This document shows, in pieces, positions 1 through 6,063 of a stretch of 8,480 nucleotides of DNA. The DNA is from Lachnospiraceae bacterium (GTDB lineage: Bacteria > Bacillota > Clostridia > Lachnospirales > Lachnospiraceae). The stretch lies in assembly GCA_017475845.1 (NCBI GenBank), contig JAFVEU010000027.1, positions 1 to 8,480 on the forward strand, read 5' to 3'. The notes under the pieces were generated by a model. The model was not told the origin of the DNA, did no database searches, and worked only from the letters and a program-made list of their open reading frames with translations. A program made the translations under genes and the position numbers. How positions within the stretch are numbered: position 1 is the first letter of the stretch; each line of letters opens with the position of its first letter.

Positions 1-137
1 AAATATAAATAAAGATCATGTCGATGTGCCCTGCACATCAAAGCCTGTCGGTAAAATGCCCACCAGCATTTTACACCGTTACCGGGTCTCAACTGTCATA
101 CCCGGGAACAGACCCGGAAGTTAAGTTTCAACCCCTG
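1..137 (-). ncRNA. Structured 5' leader, class unknown, runs off left edge
   Basis: Downstream of the leftward promoter at 144-172 the transcript can fold into three successive elements. (a) CCGGGTCT (117-110) can pair with AGACCCGG (89-82), but the same 3' arm can instead pair with an internal CCGGGT (105-100), so the two folds exclude each other. (b) TAAAATGC (73-66) pairs with GCATTTTA (58-51), lengthened by CGG/CCG across a two-base bulge. (c) GATGTGC (39-33) pairs with GCACATC (29-23) around an AGG loop. An ATG at 19-17 follows, with a weak AGGG nine bases upstream lying in hairpin (c); it would open a gene beginning Met-Ile-Phe-Ile-Tyr-Ile that lies outside the window. The competing pairings resemble a riboswitch or attenuator. 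I could not match the conserved cores of the purine, SAM, TPP, FMN, THF, ZTP, lysine, glycine or c-di-GMP classes. There is no clear U-tract terminator. Confidence 0.45.
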
Positions 138-143
138 CGTACT

Positions 144-172
144 ATCATATTGCCTTGTCACAACAAAGTCAA
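144..172 (-). promoter_or_regulatory. Leftward sigma-A-type promoter
   Basis: On the minus strand TTGACT (172-167) is followed by exactly 17 bases and TATGAT (149-144). Both hexamers are one base from consensus. The start site would be near 137, making the first 137 bases of the window a leader. It lies downstream of the terminator of the neighbouring ROK gene, so it is an independent transcription unit. Confidence 0.7.
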
Positions 173-215
173 TGATTATTCATAAAAGATTCACAAAATT
201 AGTAATTAGGACACA

Positions 216-237
216 TTTCCACATGTGAAAATCACAT
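216..237. promoter_or_regulatory. Palindromic candidate operator upstream of the leftward promoter
   Basis: Two overlapping inverted repeats occur here. One is a 16-bp near-palindrome, TTTC-CACATGTG-AAAA (216-231), with one mismatched pair. The other is ATGTGA-AAA-TCACAT (223-237), with perfect 6-bp arms. The site lies about 45-65 bp upstream of the -35 box at 167-172, where an activator commonly binds. It resembles a CRP/FNR-type TGTGA/TCACA site, but the 3-bp spacer is shorter than the usual 6. No regulator can be assigned; one of the two nearby ROK proteins is possible. Confidence 0.35.
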
Positions 238-252
238 AAAGACATACGGATC

Positions 253-284
253 AAAAAAAACAACGGGAAGGCACGCCCTCCCGT
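253..284 (-). terminator. Rho-independent terminator of the ROK gene at 322-1464
   Basis: Read on the minus strand, ACGGGAGGG pairs with CCTTCCCGT (arms 284-276 and 271-263, one G-U pair) around a CGTG loop. It is followed by TG and a run of eight T (260-253). It starts 38 bases after the ROK stop codon and separates that gene from the leftward promoter at 144-172. Confidence 0.85.
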
Positions 285-321
285 CCGATCAGAAACATAT
301 GCGATGATCCCCAGAAAACAT

Positions 322-1464
322 TCAGATACTCTCAATATAGTCATTGATAAAATGCCAGGCGATGCCCATCATTCCGGCCTTTCTCGGGAATTTTCCGAGA
401 CGCACGAAGTCTCCCGAATCCCCGAAGGCATTTCTTTCGGCAACATAGCTCTTTATCTCCGGCAGGTATTCTTCAAGGTATTCGGAAACAAAGCCTCCGA
501 GGAGCACGTCCCCGTCAAAAACCATCCGGATATTGTTTATCCCTATGGCCAGATGCTTCAGCACGTCATCCCAGAGAGCCTTTGAAGCCGGATCTCCCTT
601 GTGGACCAGTTCAAAAAACTCCTCTATGGATTTGTCTATATCGGTGGTAAACCTCATGGCACTGCAATAGGCCTCAAGACAACCTCTTCCTCCGCAGTTG
701 CATTGGGGTCCGTCGGGCTGTACGCACATATGTCCGAATTCACCGCTCCTGTGATTGACTCCGGAGTAGGTCTTGCCGTTTATGAAGAAGGTGCCTCCCA
801 CGCCGTTTTCAAGCAGGATGTAAGCAAAGCTCTTCTTCCTTTCCTGGGGACTCATGGCCAGCCACTCCGCATAGCCTGCGCAGTTACCGTCGTTTTCTAT
901 ATAGACGGGGTAGGGCCTGCAGCCCTCTCTCAGGCTTTTTAAGCTGATATTCTCAAGTCTCATGCTGGGAGAAAGGAGAACCGCATCCTTTTTGACATCC
1001 AGAACACCCGGGATGGTTATGCCGACTCCCAGTATCCTGTCCCTGTCCAGCTTATTCTCCTCGATGAAAAGCTCCAGCTCCTTTTTAACATCCTCTCCCA
1101 GATCCGCGGAGATCCCGCCTTCCTTGCGGACGCTCTTTTCCGCCAGTTGATTCAGTTTCAGATCGGAAGCCAGAAGCCTTATATGATTGGTTGTAATGGA
1201 AACCCCGATGGATATCCTTACATTATTCACCACCACATAGCCCACCGGAGGTCTTCCTCCCGTGGATACCTGTGTTTCCACAGCCTTGATAAGGCCTGCT
1301 TCTAACAGTTCGGAAACATTCTGATGGATAGTGGGCAGACTGAGACCGAGTTCAAGGGCCATAGCCTGCTTACTCACAGGTTCTTCGGAATTATATATGA
1401 ACTTAAATATCCTGTTTCTGGTCTTCCTGCGCCTCTCCGTAAGCGGCGTTCCCAATGGCTTCAT
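322..1464 (-). CDS. ROK-family transcriptional regulator (NagC/XylR type)
   Basis: A cytoplasmic, probably sugar-responsive, DNA-binding regulator of 380 residues, normal for the family. Residues 10-80 form a winged helix-turn-helix (S-K-Q-A-M-A-L-E-L-G-L-S-L-P-T, then a wing around S-T-G-G-R-P-P). Residues 83-375 form the ROK domain: G-V-G-I-T-I-P-G-V-L-D at 146-156, an E-N-D sugar-site motif at 190-192, G-V-G-G near 221, and the structural zinc site H245, C255, C257, C262. I chose the ATG at 1464 because CCGGAG lies nine bases upstream; reading on to a TTG at 1494 adds ten residues without a ribosome site and runs into a candidate operator. The ligand is unknown. Although E-N-D is kept, the N-terminal helix-turn-helix marks a regulator rather than a sugar kinase. 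It is probably autoregulated through palindromes at 1482-1492 and 1514-1524, and its stop (TGA) is followed by a strong terminator. Confidence 0.9.
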   Translation of the reverse strand: MKPLGTPLTERRRKTRNRIFKFIYNSEEPVSKQAMALELGLSLPTIHQNVSELLEAGLIKAVETQVSTGGRPPVGYVVVNNVRISIGVSITTNHIRLLASDLKLNQLAEKSVRKEGGISADLGEDVKKELELFIEENKLDRDRILGVGITIPGVLDVKKDAVLLSPSMRLENISLKSLREGCRPYPVYIENDGNCAGYAEWLAMSPQERKKSFAYILLENGVGGTFFINGKTYSGVNHRSGEFGHMCVQPDGPQCNCGGRGCLEAYCSAMRFTTDIDKSIEEFFELVHKGDPASKALWDDVLKHLAIGINNIRMVFDGDVLLGGFVSEYLEEYLPEIKSYVAERNAFGDSGDFVRLGKFPRKAGMMGIAWHFINDYIESI

Positions 1465-1481
1465 AAGATAATGCTCCGGAC

Positions 1482-1492
1482 GTTTACTAAAC
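1482..1492. promoter_or_regulatory. Candidate ROK operator, copy 1
   Basis: GTTTACTAAAC is an 11-bp perfect palindrome about a central base. It lies in the untranslated leader just before the CCGGAG ribosome site of the ROK gene starting at 1464. ROK repressors commonly bind AT-rich dyads of this general kind, so I infer autoregulation; the binding protein is not shown by the sequence. Confidence 0.5.
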
Positions 1493-1513
1493 AAAGGTAC
1501 TTTTACAAAATAA

Positions 1514-1524
1514 ATTTACTAAAC
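1514..1524. promoter_or_regulatory. Candidate ROK operator, copy 2
   Basis: ATTTACTAAAC differs from copy 1 only in its first base. It sits where the transcription start of the 1531-1559 promoter should be. The centres of the two copies are 32 bp apart, about three helical turns, so both would face the same side of the DNA. A weaker relative, TTTTACAAAA, lies between them at 1501-1510. Confidence 0.5.
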
Positions 1525-1530
1525 GCCTTT

Positions 1531-1559
1531 ACTATATACGCATTTTTATATAAAGTCAA
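1531..1559 (-). promoter_or_regulatory. Promoter of the ROK gene at 322-1464
   Basis: On the minus strand TTGACT (1559-1554), a 17-base spacer and TATAGT (1536-1531) make a near-consensus vegetative promoter, only 18 bp beyond the stop of the upstream ROK gene. The expected start, near 1524, falls on the palindrome at 1514-1524, the classic position for a repressor. Confidence 0.75.
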
Positions 1560-1576
1560 TAAGAAAAATGTTCTGA

Positions 1577-2758
1577 CTAAAAAACAACCCCCTCCGGTTC
1601 CCCCGTAAAAAGCTTCTCCAGAACGGCACAGGCACAGCTGCTCGAGAGAACCTCATCATGCAGTTTTGATTTTATTATCCTTACCTTCCTGTGATTCCTG
1701 AACATCATCTTTTCGTTTACCATATCTTCACAGTCTCTCAGATATCTGTCAGGGATAAGGCAGCCTTCGTGACCTATTATGTAATTGACGGTACCTGAAA
1801 GATTTACCAGATTGGTTATCCCATAGGCGAGCATGATGGCCATCTCCCTAAAGACGCTGTCCACATCAGGCGGAGCCTCATACTCATATCTTTTGCAGAA
1901 TTCCTCAAAGGAAAGATCCTCTCCTGTTACATTCCGGAGCTTTTCCCTTATTTTCAGGGTGGATATATAGGATTCCAGACAGCCGTGTCTTCCGCAGCTG
2001 CACACAGGGCCGTTGTAACAGATGCCGGTATGTCCTATCTCGGAAGGTATTCCAGTCTCATTCCTGACAAGACTGCCGTTAAGGATGGCCGCTCCCCCGA
2101 CTTCCCGGGAGATCCCGATGAAAAAGAAATCACTCAGATCCTTTCCCTCCCCGAAATAATATTCGGTCAGGGCAGCACAGTCATATTCGTGTTCAAACAG
2201 CACCGGCAGATCATATCTCTCCTGTACGATATCCCGGACACGGATGTTTTTCATCCCGTAGAAATTATGCGGATCCAGTATCTCGCCCTTCTTCAGGTTA
2301 ACTGGATTAAGCGCTCCTATGCCTATCCCCAGGATCCTTTCGTTCTTATACTTTTCCAGAAGACCGTCCAGGAGCTCGAAGATCATTTCAAACATCCTGT
2401 CGTGATTCTCTTCAGTAAGGGAAAACCTGGCTCCGTCAATGATATTAAGCTTCAGATTGCAGAGGGAAACACCGCATTTCCAGCGGTTTATGTGTATCCC
2501 TATCACCTTGGGAGCGGAATCCGATAACTCCAGGGTCACCGGGCTGCGGCCCTTTTTCCCGTCCCTCTGGACCTTTCCTTCCACCACTATGCCTTCCTGC
2601 ACAAATTCATTGATGATATTTGTGGCGGCCATTTTGGAAAGTCCGGTCTCTCTCGCTATCTCGATCCTTGAAGTACATTTCCCAGAACATAGGAGCCTCA
2701 GTATCAGTCCCCTGTTCTGATGCTTAAGCGTAATGTTATTCCGTCCTGCTGTTTCCAT
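1577..2758 (-). CDS. ROK-family transcriptional regulator, second copy
   Basis: A 393-residue ROK regulator, homologous in layout but only distantly similar to its downstream neighbour, so not a recent duplicate. A winged helix-turn-helix covers about residues 10-80 (R-I-E-I-A-R-E-T-G-L-S-K-M-A-A-T, wing with K-K-G-R-S-P). The ROK domain shows G-I-G-I-G-A-L-N-P-V at 144-153 and the zinc site H243, C253, C255, C260 followed by L-E-S-Y. The E-N-D motif that carries the kinase catalytic Asp is E-H-E (189-191), so sugar phosphorylation is very unlikely; the protein should act as a ligand-sensing DNA binder. The ATG at 2758 is preceded by AAGGGAG at six bases. It ends in TAG. The only downstream hairpin candidate is weak, so read-through into the next ROK gene is possible. 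The effector sugar and targets are unknown; an inverted repeat at 2853-2878 is a candidate target. Confidence 0.9.
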   Translation of the reverse strand: METAGRNNITLKHQNRGLILRLLCSGKCTSRIEIARETGLSKMAATNIINEFVQEGIVVEGKVQRDGKKGRSPVTLELSDSAPKVIGIHINRWKCGVSLCNLKLNIIDGARFSLTEENHDRMFEMIFELLDGLLEKYKNERILGIGIGALNPVNLKKGEILDPHNFYGMKNIRVRDIVQERYDLPVLFEHEYDCAALTEYYFGEGKDLSDFFFIGISREVGGAAILNGSLVRNETGIPSEIGHTGICYNGPVCSCGRHGCLESYISTLKIREKLRNVTGEDLSFEEFCKRYEYEAPPDVDSVFREMAIMLAYGITNLVNLSGTVNYIIGHEGCLIPDRYLRDCEDMVNEKMMFRNHRKVRIIKSKLHDEVLSSSCACAVLEKLFTGEPEGVVF

Positions 2759-2835
2759 GAAATACTCCCTTCGTAAATATCCCCTTATTTATCGGTATCT
2801 GTCCGGAGCCTTTCGGATTCTGAACAGTTACCTTT

Positions 2836-2864
2836 ATTATACTTTTATTTTATGTTATCATCTT
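2836..2864 (-). promoter_or_regulatory. Possible promoter of the ROK gene at 1577-2758
   Basis: A perfect TATAAT (2841-2836) lies about 80 bp upstream of the ROK start. The hexamer 17 bp further upstream (2864-2859, AAGATG) matches TTGACA poorly, so the promoter would be weak or activator-dependent. The inverted repeat at 2853-2878 overlaps that -35 position. Confidence 0.4.
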
Positions 2865-2878
2865 GTGGTCTGATAACA
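2853..2878. promoter_or_regulatory. Inverted repeat in the divergent ROK/purF-like intergenic region
   Basis: TGTTATCA (2853-2860) and TGATAACA (2871-2878) are perfect 8-bp inverted arms separated by 10 bp, an arrangement typical of a dimeric regulator contacting two successive major grooves. It covers the -35 region of the leftward ROK promoter and ends 24 bp before the ATG of the purF-like gene, so one bound protein could affect both genes. A transcript hairpin in the purF-like leader is an alternative. It does not resemble the CCGAAC PurBox of Bacillus PurR. Confidence 0.4.
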
Positions 2879-2901
2879 GTATAACATACGGAGGAATATT
2901 C

Positions 2902-4323
2902 ATGGGTGGATTTTTTGGAGTAGCATCACACGAAGACTGTGTATTTGATCTGTTTTACGGAACGGATTACCACTCCCACCTTGGCACCAGAAGAGCTGGA
3001 CTGGCGGTATACAGCAAGGAAAAAGGTTTTGACAGAGCCATACACAATATTGAGAACGATCACTTCCGTCCCAAATTTGACAGGGACATACAGAAGATGA
3101 GCGGTCACCTCGGGATCGGCTGCATAAGCGATTATGAACCGCAGCCCCTTATCGTCCGTTCCCACCACGGCACCTATTCCATCACTACTGTGGGAAAGAT
3201 CAATAATACAGAAGAACTGGAACAGATCCTTTTCCGGGGAAACCATTCCCACTTTCTGGAGATGAGCGGAGGAGACATAAATCCCACAGAACTCACCGCA
3301 TCCCTTATCAACCAGAAGCCCACCATTACTGAGGGAATACGGTACGCCCAGGAAATGATCCGGGGTTCCATGACCATACTGATAATGACCGAAAAGGGGA
3401 TCTATGCCGCCAGGGACCGGTACGGCAGGACTCCTGTTGAGATAGGTAAGAAGGAAGGCTCCTATTGTGTATGTTTTGAATCCTTTTCCTATCTGAACCT
3501 GGGCTACAGGCCGGAACACGAGCCGGGTCCCGGCGAGATCGACTTTATCACTCCGGATGGCTATGAGATCTGCTCGCCGCCCCTTGACAAAATGAAGATA
3601 TGTACCTTCCTATGGATCTACTATGGCTTCCCCGCATCCACCTACGAAGGGCTGAACGTGGAGAATATCCGCTATAAATGCGGCGCAGCCCTGGCCAAAA
3701 GAGACAAGGAAAGAGGCATTCATCCCGATCTGGTGGCAGGTGTCCCGGATTCGGGCGTAGCCCACGCCATCGGGTATTCCAATGAGTCAGGGATCCCCTA
3801 CTCAAGACCCTTTGTCAAATACACCCCCACCTGGCCCAGATCCTTCATGCCCACCCATCAGAGCAAGAGAAACCTCATAGCAAAGATGAAGCTGATCCCG
3901 GTGGAGGAGCTTATAAAGGGAAAGAGCCTTCTCCTTATTGACGATTCCATAGTAAGGGGCACGCAGCTGAGGGAGACCACCGAGTATCTTTTCAATAACG
4001 GAGCAGAGGAAGTGCATATAAGACCTGCCTGTCCTCCTCTGGTATTCGGATGTAAATATCTGAATTTTTCGAGATCCGATTCCGAAATGGAACTCATTAC
4101 CAGGCGGATAATAGAAAAGCTGGAAGGCAGCGCTTCTCCCTCTCCCGGGATCCTTGAAAAATATACAGATCCCGACAGCTCCGAATATATGGCAATGCTG
4201 AATGAGATCGGGAAGGAGCTGAACTTTACGTCACTGCACTACCACAGGCTGGACGACATGACAGAAGCGGTTAATCTGGATCCCTGCAGTCTCTGTACAT
4301 ACTGCTGGAGCGGAAAGGAATAA
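2902..4323 (+). CDS. PurF-like phosphoribosyltransferase with degenerate glutaminase domain
   Basis: A 473-residue relative of glutamine PRPP amidotransferase (the first enzyme of purine synthesis). The C-terminal half is well kept: V-P-D-S-G at 281-285, a flexible-loop segment R-S-F-M-P-T-H-Q-S-K-R at 313-323, the PRPP motif L-L-L-I-D-D-S-I-V-R-G-T at 343-354, and cysteines C234, C384, C465 and C468 at the places of the [4Fe-4S] ligands of Bacillus-type PurF (plus C377 and C462). The N-terminal Ntn-glutaminase domain keeps its outline but begins M-G-G-F-F-G: the nucleophile Cys is Gly. H-x-R-Y-S-T is replaced by H-L-G-I-G-C, and the H-N-G-N oxyanion motif by T-V-G-K. It should therefore not hydrolyse glutamine. 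It may use free ammonia or another nucleophile, or act as a sensor. The ATG at 2902 has GGAGG seven bases upstream; a TTG at 2863 has no ribosome site. It is three bases from the next gene. Automatic pipelines would call it purF; I leave the symbol blank. Confidence 0.88.
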   Translation: MGGFFGVASHEDCVFDLFYGTDYHSHLGTRRAGLAVYSKEKGFDRAIHNIENDHFRPKFDRDIQKMSGHLGIGCISDYEPQPLIVRSHHGTYSITTVGKINNTEELEQILFRGNHSHFLEMSGGDINPTELTASLINQKPTITEGIRYAQEMIRGSMTILIMTEKGIYAARDRYGRTPVEIGKKEGSYCVCFESFSYLNLGYRPEHEPGPGEIDFITPDGYEICSPPLDKMKICTFLWIYYGFPASTYEGLNVENIRYKCGAALAKRDKERGIHPDLVAGVPDSGVAHAIGYSNESGIPYSRPFVKYTPTWPRSFMPTHQSKRNLIAKMKLIPVEELIKGKSLLLIDDSIVRGTQLRETTEYLFNNGAEEVHIRPACPPLVFGCKYLNFSRSDSEMELITRRIIEKLEGSASPSPGILEKYTDPDSSEYMAMLNEIGKELNFTSLHYHRLDDMTEAVNLDPCSLCTYCWSGKE

Positions 4324-4326
4324 AAA

Positions 4327-5805
4327 ATGACAGGCTTTGATAATGAAAAATACCTTAAGATACAGTCGGAACATATCGCGGAGCGTATAGGACAGTTCGG
4401 CGGAAAGCTCTATCTGGAATTCGGAGGAAAGCTCTTTGACGACTTCCATGCTTCCCGTGTGCTTCCCGGTTTCCAGCCGGACTCCAAGATAAGGATGTTA
4501 AAGAAACTTCGGGAACAGACCGAGATAATCATCGCCATCAACGCAGGGGACATAGAAAAGAACAAGGTCAGAGGCGACATAGGGATAACCTACGACATGG
4601 ATCTCCTCAGGCTGGTGGATGCTTTCACAAATAACGGTCTCCATGTGGGGAGCATTGTAATGACATAGTTCGCGGAACAGCCCTCCGCCATAGCCTATGA
4701 AAAGAAGCTTAAGGCTCTGGGGCTGAAGGTATACCGCCACTATATCATCCCGGGCTACCCCTCCAATGTGCCCCTTATCTTAAGCGACGAGGGTTATGGG
4801 AAAAACGACTACATAGAAACCGTCAAACCCCTTGTGGTGGTCACGGCTCCGGGCCCCGGAAGCGGCAAGATGGCCACCTGCCTCTCACAGCTCTATCACG
4901 AGGCAAAGAGAGGGATAAAGGCAGGATACGCCAAATTCGAGACCTTCCCCATCTGGAACATCCCCTTAAACCACCCGGTAAACCTGGCTTACGAGGCGGC
5001 AACGGCAGATCTTGATGATGTGAACATGATAGATCCCTTCCATCTGGAAGCCTACGGCAAGACCGTGGTAAATTACAACAGGGATGTGGAGGTATTCCCG
5101 GTCTTAAAGACCATGTTTGAAAAGATAAACGGAGACAGTCCCTATAAGTCACCCACCGACATGGGAGTTAATATGGCGGGTTTCTGCATTACCGATGATG
5201 AAGCCGTGAGCCGGGCCGCAAAGCAGGAAATAATCCGCCGTTACTACGAGGCCCTCTGCGACAGGAGAAAGGGAAATGCAGGGGACGGTCCGGTACACAA
5301 GATAGAACTCCTTATGGAAAAGGCCGGCATATCAGTCGGGAACCGTCCGGTTGTGGCTGCCGCCAACATCCGGGACGAGGAGACGGGAGGTCCCGCTGCA
5401 GCAATGCAGATGGAGGACGGCACCATAATCACGGGAAAGACCTCTCCCCTCCTTGGCGCTTCCTCCGCAATGATACTGGACGCTCTGAAATACCTTGCGG
5501 GCATTGACGATTCCATAAAGCTCATTTCACCCTCCGTCATCGAACCCATAATGGAGCTTAAGGTGAAATACTTAAAGAATCACAATCCCTTGCTGCATAT
5601 AGACGAGATCCTCATAGCTCTCTCCATAGCGGCCCTTACCAATGATGCCGCCAAAAAGGCCTACGAGCAGCTGCCGAAGATCTCCGGCCTGGAGGTACAC
5701 TCCTCCGTTATCCTCTCTCAGGTGGACGTGGGCATCTTCAAAAAGCTGGGCGTCAACCTGACCTGCGAACCCAAGTACCACTCAAAGAAGCTGTATCATA
5801 CTTAA
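4327..5805 (+). pseudogene. UPF0371/DUF1846 family gene interrupted by an in-frame TAG
   Basis: One reading frame of 493 codons including the terminal TAA, about the normal length of the family, carries a single TAG at codon 114 (4666-4668). Family sequence is continuous on both sides: G-G-K-L-Y-L-E-F-G-G-K near residue 24, S-I-V-M-T before the stop, F-A-E-Q-P-S-A just after it, P-G-Y-P near 142, and the nucleotide-loop-like A-P-G-P-G-S-G-K at 174-181, through to the end. Related proteins usually have Gln or Arg where the stop lies, so CAG to TAG is the simplest explanation. The family's biochemical role is unknown to me. The gene starts three bases after the purF-like stop with AAAGGAA as ribosome site, clearly an operon. 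No Shine-Dalgarno precedes the GTG at 4768, so restart is unlikely. Alternatives are sequencing error, suppression, or a recently inactivated gene; the rest of the frame shows no decay. Confidence 0.85.
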
Positions 5806-5829
5806 ACGGGGAAGATCCGGACATAGTTT

Positions 5830-5865
5830 TGCCCGGCGATAAAGGGGAGAAAATAACGCCGGGCA
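5830..5865. terminator. GC-rich stem-loop after the UPF0371 gene, possible terminator
   Basis: TGCCCGGCG (5830-5838) and CGCCGGGCA (5857-5865) form a perfect 9-bp stem with an 18-base loop, 24 bases after the stop codon. On the plus strand only TTTG follows, so it is a poor intrinsic terminator; it could be a 3'-end-protecting structure. On the minus strand it would lie in any transcript from the promoter at 5908-5936. Confidence 0.4.
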
Positions 5866-5907
5866 TTTGAAATATGAGGGTAGAAGTTGTTTTACAACTC
5901 TTCACGA

Positions 5908-5936
5908 ATATTAACACCAAAAACCCTGTCTGTCAA
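5908..5936 (-). promoter_or_regulatory. Leftward promoter-like sequence in the convergent intergenic region
   Basis: On the minus strand a consensus TTGACA (5936-5931), a 17-base spacer and TAATAT (5913-5908) form a good promoter match. A transcript would start near 5901 and run antisense into the 3' end of the UPF0371 gene, passing hairpins at 5885-5899 (AGTTGT, three-base loop, ACAACT) and 5830-5865. No credible leftward gene follows. It may make an antisense or small RNA, be a relic promoter, or be chance. Confidence 0.4.
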
Positions 5937-5941
5937 TATAA

Positions 5942-5984
5942 AATACAATATTTTGTATCCTCAGGAGAAAAAAGATACAATATC
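5942..5984. repeat. AT-rich palindromes built on ATACAA/TTGTAT
   Basis: Within 43 bases there are AATA-CAA-TATT (5942-5952), ATACAA-TATT-TTGTAT (5943-5958) and GATA-CAA-TATC (5974-5984). TTGTATC (5953-5959) also pairs perfectly with GATACAA (5974-5980). The two ATACAATAT cores are 32 bp apart. The cluster lies directly upstream of the leftward promoter at 5908-5936, so a regulator site is plausible. Between them lies AGGAGAAAAAA, with no usable start codon after it. Confidence 0.35.
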
Positions 5985-6018
5985 TGCCGTTTTTTTATCA
6001 ACTGACGATCTGAAGCGC

Positions 6019-6059
6019 GGCGTCTTAATGCCTGCTCCCGCAGGCGTGCAGATACCGCC
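6019..6059. other. Nested GC-rich hairpin in the convergent intergenic region
   Basis: A core hairpin GCCTGC-TCCC-GCAGGC (6030-6045) is enclosed by further short pairings, TCT/AGA (6023-6025 with 6050-6052) and GGCG/CGCC (6019-6022 with 6056-6059). No T-tract follows in either direction. Together with the hairpins at 5830-5865 and 6073-6104 it makes this otherwise gene-free 313-base gap unusually structured. Function unknown. Confidence 0.35.
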
Positions 6060-6063
6060 CGGC

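Noticed and set aside
1..137. ZTP, THF, ykkC, SAM, T-box or c-di-GMP leader
   Set aside because: Short GC-rich similarities exist (for example GGGTATGAC), but none of the conserved core motifs of these classes is complete, so no class is named.
304..942. Plus-strand open frames opposite the first ROK gene
   Set aside because: They are mirror frames of a clearly conserved minus-strand gene, without ribosome sites or recognisable products.
1465..1494. Longer ROK protein from TTG 1494
   Set aside because: The extension covers a candidate operator and the CCGGAG ribosome site used by the ATG at 1464.
1577..1610. Intrinsic terminator at the end of the second ROK gene
   Set aside because: AACC/GGTT followed by GTTTTTT is only a four-pair stem within the coding end; too weak to call.
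2863..2901. Longer PurF-like protein from TTG 2863
   Set aside because: No ribosome site, overlaps the inverted repeat at 2853-2878, and the ATG at 2902 has GGAGG at ideal spacing.
4666..4668. Genome-wide recoding of TAG to Gln as in some gut phages
   Set aside because: Nothing else in the window needs it: no other gene contains an internal TAG, and one gene ends with TAG at normal length.
4768..5805. Independent gene starting at GTG 4768
   Set aside because: It is the same frame as the upstream part, lacks a ribosome site, and would start in the middle of the UPF0371 family sequence.
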